A stretch of DNA of 64,000 bases from Mesocentrotus franciscanus. Lineage: Eukaryota; Echinodermata; Echinoidea; Camarodonta; Strongylocentrotidae. This document shows positions 49,446 to 58,775 of the stretch, in pieces. Position 1 is the stretch's first letter; every line of letters starts with the position of its first letter. The stretch covers positions 27,463,539 through 27,527,538 of the forward strand of contig CP137679.1 of the NCBI GenBank assembly GCA_037976565.1, written 5' to 3'. A program made the translations under genes and the position numbers. The notes under the pieces were generated by a model. That model was not told the DNA's origin, did no database searches, and worked only from the letters and a program-made list of their open reading frames with translations.

Positions 49446-49640
49446 CTCTAGTCCTAAATTATGGAATGGCCTTCCTGAAGACATCAAAAACTGTTTATCT
49501 TCTGATTCTTTCAAAACTCATCTCAAAACATTCCTTTTCAAGTCTTGATCGTTTTTCCTGTTTACACGCGCCTTGAGCACTCCACAGAGTGGATTTGGCG
49601 CGATATAAGTTACATTATTATTATTATTATTATATATTAT
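49446..49640 (+). mobile_element. CR1/L2/Rex1-type LINE, 3' piece with stem-loop tail
   Basis: After the second CTCT the LINE continues SPKLWNGLPEDIKNCLSSDS, then FKTHLKTFLFKS and a stop at about 49545. This is the normal ORF2 end for the group. The 3' UTR has GCGCCTTGAGCACTCC pairing loosely with TTTGGCGCGATATAAGT and ends in an (ATT)n tail, the type of end from which these LINEs prime. Confidence 0.9.
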
Positions 49641-50732
49641 AATTGTATTAGATTTGAGTAAATTTTCTAAACTGAATTGGGCTTTTGATTTCAGCTTGAC
49701 TCAATAATAAATTGATAATAAAAGATAATAATATTATTGCTGCAATAAAAAGCCATTAAAAATATATATATATTTCCAGATGGTTTAATATGAATGATGT
49801 CAATGCCCTTCAGAGGGAATATAGCTCTATATATTTGTGGAGGCTTGGCTGTCATCTATTTCAGACAACCTCATTGATCAAGAGGCCCTACAGGGAATGA
49901 ATAAATTACATGCATGTAACTGGACTCTTGAATTACAGAAATGTCTCATTTTGGTCCTCAGTCAAATTCTGGTGTGTCCTAAAATATTTTGAAATGTGAC
50001 TGTATGACGTGGCCAAAACACTAACAAAAATTGAAATTTTAAAGAAATTATTGTAACTAGTGAAATACATGTGCTTGAAGGTGGGCAGCAAGGTTGTACT
50101 GAAGGTGACAAGGGTACTGAATTACTTTGAAATTATTCCTGTATTTATGATATTATCGATTATCTTAGGGATTATTCATTACATGTACAAACAAATATAA
50201 TTTTCAAGACCGCATGGATTGAACCTTTAACGGTCATTTCTTTATTCTTGAAATGTTTCAGAGCTTTTGCTCTGGACTAGTTAGGTTTTCATCTTCAAGA
50301 TGGTTTCCACAAGGTCCAGAGAATCCAATACACTCTAATGCTATTCTTTTGTGGCATATCCAATACCTTTTACTCCTAAATTTTCAGAATACCTATTTTA
50401 TGAATATAGTTGACATCCGTGAGACAGTGATATGTAAATGCTTTCTTACATGTAGAATGTTCTTCAGCATGCAGAAGAATCCGGGATATGGTGAGAATTT
50501 GGTACTAAGGGCAAGGCTGGGCATTGACCAATGAGTTCATGCTTCAAAAGTAGATCACATCTTGTTTATAGTGGGCCATATGTTTAGACTAGAATCAGCC
50601 AATATCCTACACCAGGTGCCTTGACATCGATCATTATCAAAGTATGGCTGTGCATATATTCTAGAATTCCTTGAGAAAAAGATCGATCTTCATCTATGAG
50701 CAGAGCTTCTGGAAGTTTATATATTTAGTTTA

Positions 50733-50870
50733 ATAATAATAATAGTCATACTTGCATAGCACTAAATGCTACGTTTCAAAGCGCTTTACCTTATAATTGT
50801 TTATACCCAGTCATTGGATTCAGTTGCTCATTTACACATGATAGTGCACAGGCTCACCTTCCTGCATGTG
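50733..50870 (-). mobile_element. LINE 3' tail, minus strand
   Basis: (TAA)n at 50733-50745 is followed by TAGTCATACTTGCATAGCAC and TTTCAAAGCGCTTTACC. In reverse this is GGTAAAGCGCTTTGAAA, AGTGCTATGCAAGTATGACTA and an (ATT)n tail, the form of a LINE or SINE 3' end similar to the one at 49640. It interrupts the tandem array. Confidence 0.6.
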
Positions 50871-51379
50871 TTGTTCAGAATGGACAGCTAATTAACCTTC
50901 CAGGTGCTCTTACATCGATCATTATCAGAGCCTGCTTATATGTCTGCCAGCTACCGTCTTGCAAACTAACTTTAAGAAAACTAGTTTCTGGAAGTTTACA
51001 CAGATAAGCATCCGCATCATTAGATGACACAAAGCCATCTGTTATTGTCCATATGCTCTAACATCGATCATCATCAGAGCATTCAGCTGTGGCTGTGTCT
51101 TCAAGCTACCATTCTGCAAACTTACTTCAAGAAAACTAGTTTCTGGAAGTTAGTGATACGAATAAGCACCGGCCCATCTTGTTATAGTCTAGTGTTATCT
51201 TTCCAGGTGCTTGTATATTGATCATTTTCAGAGTAGAAGCATATGGGTAGCTGTAAGTTATCTTTGAGGAAACTGATTAAACAAAAACTAGTTTCTGGAA
51301 GTTTATAAGCACCCTTCTCATTTCTAATGCTCGTGTGAAGCCATCTGTTTTCTTTACATCAATCATTATCAGACTAATA

Positions 51380-51475
51380 TGGGGCATTGCAAGAAAGTTG
51401 CGATTGATTGCAAACTGCAAAATTTGCAACTGATATTTGCAATCGATTGCAACTCAACTTTCTTGCAACGCCCCT
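51380..51475. mobile_element. Small MITE with GGGGCrTTGCAAGAAAGTTG ends, copy 1
   Basis: GGGGCATTGCAAGAAAGTTG at the left pairs with CAACTTTCTTGCAACGCCCC at the right. The inside is GATTGATTGCAA-type inverted repeats. About 95 bp, near palindromic, no coding. Inserted in the tandem array. Confidence 0.8.
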
Positions 51476-51586
51476 CAAGTCTCCTAAATTTCCTAGGATT
51501 TTGTTAGGATTAAAGTTTTAACAATTAAATTAAGTTAACGAGATCTAGCTTTTATTCTCCCCCTCTCTCCCTCTCTCTCTTACTAA

Positions 51587-51700
51587 TGGGGCGTTGCAAG
51601 AAAGTTGAGTTGCGATCAATTGCAAATTTGCAATTAATCGCAAGACTTACGCTTGATTTTGGGGATTTGCAATTGATTGCAACTTTCTTGCAATGCCCCA
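51587..51700. mobile_element. Small MITE with TGGGGCrTTGCAAGAAAGTTG ends, copy 2
   Basis: Same family as 51380-51475, only 110 bp away. The ends TGGGGCGTTGCAAG and CTTGCAATGCCCCA lie between TAA trinucleotides (51584-51586, 51701-51703). A TAA duplication is typical of PIF/Harbinger elements. Confidence 0.85.
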
Positions 51701-52925
51701 TAAGAATAAAACCGTGTGCATCTGTAATCTATCTTCAAGCAAACCAAATTTTAGAACTGTATTTTCTGGAAGTTTTGCTCTCGTTACTGGAAGTTGCACG
51801 TAGCCCTACAGATATAAAGTAGTCAGCCACGTAACTTTGTCTTTCACCAGACTTTCTTCATCCATAAAATCACTCAGCAGCTTTGATGATGATATCATAA
51901 TCAAACCGCTGCAAAAAGTTATGAAAATTTTTCTTCTGTTTGATGCCCCTGTGGTTCTGAGCAGATGATGTTGATCATTTAGAATAATTTGGATGCTACT
52001 ATTTTCACCAGATTGCCAGGATTATTAGCAAGTTTTATTGCTGTAGTACAAGTCATGAAAAGTGCACTTGGCCACTTGGGAAATCATGAGTAAAGACTAA
52101 AGTTGAAGATTGTTTGATCCTCCCTCAATCAGGGTTTGCCTTTGACCTCTGACCTCATTTGACCCTTGATTTTTGTTAGGTCGAACCCTGGGAGCCCCAG
52201 CCAGAGGAGTTAGAGAGTTGTCTTAAATTTCAGACTGTTTCCTATTTATCGTTGGTGGCATATAATTCAACATTTTTTCTTGTTGGAACATTATCAGTCA
52301 AATGCATGTATGTTATTTCAGTTTAAATGTAAGCCGACCCAAGAATCATGAATAAGATGCTAAACATTTCTCTTGAAAGATGAAATGTAACCATGATTTT
52401 TTTTTTTTGTGGTCTAAATTAGTTTCTTACAATGCCCCCCCCCCAAACAGAAACAAAAACAACAAAAACTACAAAAAAATCAGACAAACAAATCCAAATT
52501 TCACTTTGAAATTCCACCTAACATAATATTTTTGCTGTGAACTCTCTAAAGTGTGTTTTCAAGCATTGATGCACATATAAAAACCTTCTGCAATTGTAAT
52601 TTTAATCCCCATTATATTATGTGATCGAAACTCACATTAGCTTCCACCAAGGACCAACCGCAAAGGTTCAGGGTTAGAACATGTTCATGTTACATAGGAT
52701 CAGTAGCAATCCAGGGCTAATGAGACTGTAGATATCTTCACACTTGCTGTATCAGGAACAAGTACCCAGTGATGAAGTTGCAGGGGGGATGGGAACACTC
52801 CTCCCCCCCCCCCTCCTCCTCCTCAATTTCCCTCCCCATTGTATTCAGATCTTGAGCTTGAAATAAATCCTTGGTTAACCTTTTTTCTTCAAGTCAAAGA
52901 AATAAAGCTAATCTGATAACCAATA

Positions 52926-53225
52926 CACCTTTTCACGGTTACAAAAGTGCGCATGCTCAGACATGGGCGCCATCTTAATTTAAGATAAAACAAACCATTG
53001 ACCTCTAGAGGTCAGGGGTTTACGCGTAATTAAGATAGCGCCCATGCAAATGATGTGAGCGCACAGCGCAGGCATCTGAAAACATTGATGACATCACTGC
53101 CTGCGCTGTGCGCTCACATCATTTTTGCATGGGCGCTATCTTAATTACGCGTAAACCCCTGACCTCTAGAGGTCAGTGGTTTGTTTATCTTAAATTAAGA
53201 TGGCGCTCTTAACCGTGAAAAGGTG
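52926..53225. mobile_element. 300-bp near-perfect palindromic MITE
   Basis: CACCTTTTCACGGTTA on the left pairs with TAACCGTGAAAAGGTG on the right, with TA on both sides (52924-52925, 53226-53227). The inverted pairing runs to the centre (GCGCACAGCGCAGGCA and TGCCTGCGCTGTGCGC). The left arm has an extra ~24 bp (CAAAAGTGCGCATGCTCAGA). Each arm contains TGACCTCTAGAGGTCA. It would form a long hairpin RNA if transcribed. Confidence 0.85.
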
Positions 53226-54505
53226 TATTTTCAATACTACAAAATGAAAATAGCGATATCTGCAAAGTGATTTTATTTACCATAGCTGAGTAGTGTCTAA
53301 TTTGCAGAAATGTAGGAAACCTGTATTTGTTGACCACCTGTATTTGTATTGCAGTATCATTTAGTTTGTAATGAGGGTCTTAATTAACAAAGACTTATGC
53401 ATTGAATTTGATTACATTATTTACATTACCAAAATGGCCTCCTGATTTAAGCCGTTACTTTCAAAAATGCAATTCCTTTTCCAACAATGGAGATATAAGC
53501 TGAAAACACATAGGTACCCAAGTCATTATGCATGCCTTATACATTGAAGACGAATAGCACCTATATCAATGGCATAACCATGCTTTGGACAAATTGTAAA
53601 AAATATACATCCAGGGTTTTTTCATAGTAATTGAATCAAATTTAATTTAATTATCCCTGAAATGCAATTTGCGAAGGATGCATGAATTAACCCGCCAAAG
53701 TATGGAGGAAAGTGTGTGTAGTGCATGTGTGTTTGGGGTTAGATTTCATACATCATTTGCCAATTTGTAAGCTGATAATATAGGCCCAGTGCTCTCTGAA
53801 AACGTATATTCTAAAAGCATGTTACTTTCTTCAAATGTTTATATGCGAACGTTCCAAAATAGGCCCATTTACACAAGTTCTAAGCATGTTGGACTATTGT
53901 TTTGATATAAAAATCTTCCTCCATTTTTTTAATGTTTCATGTCTCCAATTGCATATAGAAAATGCCACTTGAAACTAACTGAAATATATATATTTTGTTT
54001 AATCCCTTTCTTCTTCGTCTTCTTTTTTTTTGAGGGGGGGGGGGAAACATTTTACTCATTGCTAATAATTAATAACTCATTGATCATTGTGCAACTCTTA
54101 ACAATTACCGGGTAAGTCTAATTTTTATTTCATTTAATTTGAAAAGATTATCTTTAGAATAAATAATCAACTGTCATTCAATATCTATATAATCAGCTTC
54201 ATCTTTGCTCCCTGTCCAGAGGGTTGATTGAATCATTTTTCTTCCAAACTCTTCTTCATCACTGCATCACATGATGCAAATGTGATATATTCTCATCTAC
54301 ATAAGTCAGATACATGTACACCGCTCATGTTGATATACCATTATGTGTCTGAGACTAAAGCAATGTTAGTCAAAATTTTTAGTACTTGCATTTCAGTGTG
54401 CTATTTAATTCAATATTTTAATCTTGCTGGTCCTATCCAATAACTGAAATAGGCTCTGTCGTTTGCTAGCTCTGTTTATCACAGATATTGTACAACTCCT
54501 CTGTT

Positions 54506-54572
54506 CGAGCCAGAAGGGCATTAACTCATATACCGTACTTGAATACAGGGTTAATGTCCTTTTGGTTCTGAA
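54506..54572. repeat. ~65-bp mini-element AGCCAGAAGGGCATTA...
   Basis: AGCCAGAAGGGCATTAACTC is followed about 25 bp later by GGGTTAATGTCCTTTTGGTT, its diverged inverse. A sister copy lies at 55456-55525. A half-copy (GCAGAAGGGCATTACCAGTA) is at about 37664. It may be a very short MITE. Confidence 0.55.
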
Positions 54573-54639
54573 CAGACAAATTATAAATCTCTCAGAGAAT
54601 GAAACAATGTCAGTCATAAATCAATTGGATTGAATGTAC

Positions 54640-55700
54640 CCTCAGTCAAATAGATTATTATCATTAGGTTCTTTTAAAGATCACAACAGGCTTTCAATTT
54701 ATGTATGCTCTGTATCTATTGCATTGTGAAACTCTCTGCGTGTGATATATTACCCCTATTATCCACACATATTGATATATATGTGTCAGTCGCTTAAACA
54801 TGTCGGTCATAAACGTGAGCTATTTTGACGTGCTATTCACACCAACTAGCTTTCTGTCCTCTTGTTCCATTATGCTGTATCTGTTATAATTATGAATATC
54901 TCTGTTTGTGGTATATTTCCTGTATTGATATATGTGCCAGAGACTGAAATCAAAGCAGTCATGAATTATGTTTTAATCGGATATCAGTCAAATATTATTG
55001 TTTGATCTTTTAAATTCAGTAGAGGCTGCAAACTAGCTTAATCTTTTCAAGCAGTCCTTCTGGCTCTCATCAGACGATATTATTTGGTCTTTCTAGCTCT
55101 TCTGACTTTCTGTCCTCTCGGTCCAATATTCTGTATCTGTTATAATTATGAATATCTCTGTTTGTGGTATATTTCCTGTATTGATATATGTGCCAGAGAC
55201 TGACATAATATCTGTCATGAATTATGTTTTAATGCGATAAAAGTCAAATTATCATTTGATCTTTCACATTCACAAAAGGCTGCAAACTAGCTTATCCTCT
55301 TCGCACAGTCCTTCAATATGTATATGACATTATCCATTTTGTCTTTAGGCTCCATTTGATATATATCCCACGATATGGGGAACTCAAGCCAGTCATTCGT
55401 AAATTATCAGACTAAATGTGCTATAGATAAAATGTTATCGTTATCATTATTTCATCTGTTGTGAGCCAGAAGGGCATTAGGTCTGTGTAAAAGTAGAGTG
55501 AGCCAACGCCCTTTTGGCTGTCAGCTGTCAAAGTGGTCTTATAGATGCAACCGGCTCTTCTCTGAAAGTTATATATATTATGCTGTATTTATGACAATTA
55601 TGCACTCTACCAGTCTGTCTACATGTAATATATTTCCCATATACACCACATATTGATATTCCTGTGGGAGACTCATAGTGGATGTAACAAGCATGTCAGT
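54640..55700 (+). repeat. Old tandem array, ~246-bp unit, two clear and about two weak copies
   Basis: CTGTTATAATTATGAATATC starts clear units at 54891 and 55137 (246 bp apart). Both continue with TCTGTTTGTGGTATATTTCC, TGTATTGATATATGTGCCAG, TCATGAATTATGTTTTAAT and GGCTGCAAACTAGCTTA. Weaker copies precede (about 54716) and follow (about 55580, ATGCTGTATTTATGACAATT). Confidence 0.7.
55456..55525. repeat. ~70-bp mini-element AGCCAGAAGGGCATTA..., copy 2
   Basis: AGCCAGAAGGGCATTAGGTC and the inverted AACGCCCTTTTGGCT bound about 70 bp. Same mini-family as 54506-54572 and lying within the same tandem array. Confidence 0.6.
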
Positions 55701-56640
55701 CATAAATTTATTGGATTTGTGCCTGCCCTAAATCTGTTCCTTCCCTCTGATATTAATCCAATTTACGGAATGTCTGATGACGCCATCGCGAGTGAGTACA
55801 AAGTGTATTCCAGGCAGAGTAATAAAGCAAGCCTTTTACATGGGAGAGCCAATTGACAGTATGTGGCATATGTGCATGTAGAATGTAGCATTTTTTGTAA
55901 ATAAATGAGTGTGAACTCATTGTACACTAATTTATTTGTAATCTGCTTCATGAGTCTCATCTTCTTACAAAACAACTCCAATTATGTACTTTCATCCAAC
56001 CAAACTCCAAAAGAAACATTTACAGAGATGTTTTCCCGCTCTTTTGTAAGGGGTGAAATTCTTGTTCATTGTGTTCACTGTTGTTGTAGTGGAATCTCGA
56101 AAGAGGAACTTAGTTTTCTTCTAATATCATGATTGCTATTGTCACAAGATACTCTCACAGATCTGACACCATTCAGGATGAATAAAAGCTGAGCTCTCAC
56201 GTGGAGCTGTATTGTTCTCCATAGTGTTGCACTCTAGACACACAGCTTTTGAAATTTGAATGCTGGCAGAGGAGAAATATATCTGAAAATGTCTGAGAAA
56301 AAGACAAAAGAGTCACTAACTGTGTGATATATAAGGTTTAAGAATATATATCTCTCTTTCTCCAGTGTCCACCCCCCCCTCACCCCTCCCCTCCCCAAGC
56401 TGGACTCTATCCAATTAATAAAAGATATGCAAAATTTAAAAAATAAAAGCTGTCCCCAGTACCTTGCCAGTACAAGCAAGAAGAACCTATATCTCCAAGC
56501 AAGTCCCAAGTTTCAACCAAAAAATGATAGGTCTCTGAGAAAGAATGTTGGAGGGGGCTCTTTGGAGTTTTATTGGAGCATTTGTGTGCGTGTGTGAAGG
56601 GGAAAACTGACCTTGTTCTACTTTGCCTCCATTGATTTAA

Positions 56641-57010
56641 AGGCATCGTTTAACAATGTTAAATTTGAGATGCATGGCCCTACGTGTCATCAGGTGTAAT
56701 ATTGAAGCCCTAACAAAATTGTGCTTTAAAATGATCATGAAGTGCCTCAAAACAGTAAAAAAGCTTTGAGTGACAGGTTTTACCATACTCATTTCCGCCA
56801 ATAGACTGTAGTGTTATAAAAACTGTTAGGAAAACGAAAAATGAAATTTCGATTTCCAATCATAAATATCTTGATAATCAGACAGGCGATCGGCTTGTAA
56901 AAGTCATGTGATTCCTGACTGACCTAAAGGTTTATAGATTATGATTGCAGCATGAGCTAAATCAAGGATTTTGTTTCAGAATCTGAGGCAATGTTACCGA
57001 CATTCCAAGA
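56641..57010. mobile_element. TTAA-type MITE family D, copy 2 (inverted)
   Basis: It follows TTAA (56637-56640) with AGGCATCGTTTAACAATG and runs, inverted relative to 27890-28268, to GGCAATGTTACCG. The last bases and the second TTAA are lost. Confidence 0.75.
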
Positions 57011-57261
57011 CTATTACTATTTTGTAAGCAGTCAAAATCCATTTGTCTAATGATACAACAATGATTTTATCCTCTAGATAAAAGTGATAAGAAAATGAGC
57101 TGTGAAATTATGACTCAAGAGTATGCACGTAGTCATCATCCATACTGCCTTTTGTATTAAAAAAAACTAAAAAATGATTTCAAAAGACGTTCTGCAACAT
57201 ATCACCATCCGTGCAATATTGCTTCTCATAAATTTGTTGACTGATTTGTCGTTATTGCTTT

Positions 57262-57360
57262 TATTATTACTGTTATTTTTTTTTAAATTATTATTTATTA
57301 TTATTAGTAGTAGTATTATTACTACTACTAATGCTACTACTTCTACTACTACAACTACTA
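57262..57360. repeat. (ATT/ACT)n microsatellite hosting a MITE
   Basis: TTATTATTA turns into TACTACTAC and continues after the family B element (57551-57562, TACTACTATTATT), so the MITE inserted into the microsatellite. Confidence 0.75.
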
Positions 57361-57550
57361 CAGTCAAACCTGTCTATAGCGACCACCCAAGGGAAATACA
57401 AAAAGTGGCCTTTGTAGACAGGTGGTCTTTGTAGACAGGTTCCTTTAGTACATGTTTCAATGAGAAACCATTTTCAAGGGAAACAAAAAATGTGGTCTTT
57501 GTAGGCAGGTGGTCTTTGTAGACAGGTGGTCACTAAAGCAGGTTTGACTG
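57361..57550. mobile_element. MITE family B, intact copy
   Basis: CAGTCAAACCTGTCTATAGC at the left and GCAGGTTTGACTG at the right, with TA on both sides (57359-57360, 57551-57552). Three inner direct copies of GGTCTTTGTAGaCAGGT. Non-coding; the ends and TA target fit a Tc1/mariner-type MITE. Confidence 0.85.
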
Positions 57551-58340
57551 TACTACTATTATTGATATATATTCTTTTTTTACCCTTCCTTACAGTATTA
57601 TGTTTCATTATGATAACTGTAGGTAAACTAATTCTATATGTAAAGCTCAAAGTCTCAAAGAGAATGAATTATTAAGTTAACTATTAGTATGCGCTACATA
57701 CATGTACATCAAATAATTATATTATAATTATTATTATCATTATGATTTAAGTTAAAAAGGACCTTTAGGGGTGTCTCACAGAGTTCATACCAGGGTCTTG
57801 TTAAACTCTATTATTTGTATCCTTACATCAATGGTGAGACAATTTGAATGATCATGCGCATGGGTTGCCATCTGTAAAGATGAACTGTATAGAAACGAAA
57901 CAGTGTGAGTCAATATTAAAACTACTTAATGAACTGTGAAGTCCCCTTCAATGAGCGATGCACCATGCAGCTCCCCTTTTGTAAAATTTCTAAAAGGAGC
58001 GAACTTCACGTTTTATTCATGTCCTATATTCACAAGAATCTTTATTTGCGTCTATGCTCTCATACTTCTTTTGTAAGTGAGAAGGGGTGAATTTCTCACT
58101 AGATTCAGTGAGAAATCACAAGGATTGTTATTCGAATCATTAGTAATTGTTATTTACAGTTTACATACCCTTTAGGACTCGCACCTATATTATTAGTCTG
58201 TAAGCAGAGACTCTAATCGATCGCTTTGCACATAATTGTCTTGCATCGATCCCAAACCAACTTTACAGTATAGCAACTTCAGTTTAGTGTAATTCTTGAT
58301 GTTTAGGGGTATGAAATTATAATGTCATGAACCCATTCAT

Positions 58341-58341
58341 G

Positions 58342-58387
<46 letters not shown>
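58341..58387. repeat. (TA)n(GA)n microsatellite
   Basis: TATATATATA passes directly into GAGAGAGAG. Confidence 0.9.
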
Positions 58388-58614
58388 CGTGATGGTAGAG
58401 TATTTTGCATATTTAGCTCTTTTTCTTCTGCATCAGTAGAATTCTAAACTTTTCTTTGAGCATAGATTTTATAGATATTCTTTCTGCTTTTGATAAACAA
58501 TTGGTAGTACCTGTCAAAAAGGTTACTTTAAAAAGAACAAAGATATCATAACTTTTTGCAAATGTATGACGCTTTCTCCTGCAACAATTGTTCTGATTTA
58601 AATCCTACATTTAC

Positions 58615-58775
58615 CGAATTCTTAGCTTCAACCCTGAACCCTACAGTACCCTACCTAACCCTAACCCTTAACAAAATGCAATTGCAACCCTAACCGTAAG
58701 CATAAACTAAACCAAATTGCAATCCTAACCCTAACCATTGAGCTAACCTAAACCCAATTGCAACCCTAACCGTAT
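58615..58775 (+). repeat. Degenerate telomere-like (CCCTAA) sequence with AATTGCAA spacers
   Basis: AACCCTGAACCCTACAG, CCTAACCCTAACCCTTAAC, then three rounds of CAAATTGCAAtCCTAACCcTAAC-like sequence (about 58677, 58711, 58752). The CCCTAA units are the vertebrate- and echinoderm-type telomere unit, here short and mutated. Confidence 0.6.

Larger units (their letters stand above)
50624..51800 (+). repeat. Old tandem array, ~150-bp unit, about six copies, interrupted three times
   Basis: ACATCGATCATTATCA-like starts occur at 50624, 50912, 51061, 51211 (diverged) and 51356, spaced 143-152 bp apart except the first, which is split by a LINE tail. Each unit ends in AAAACTAGTTTCTGGAAGTTT-like sequence (about 50705, 50982, 51132, 51287). 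The last unit is separated by two MITEs and ends at TATTTTCTGGAAGTTTTGC near 51775. Confidence 0.75.
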
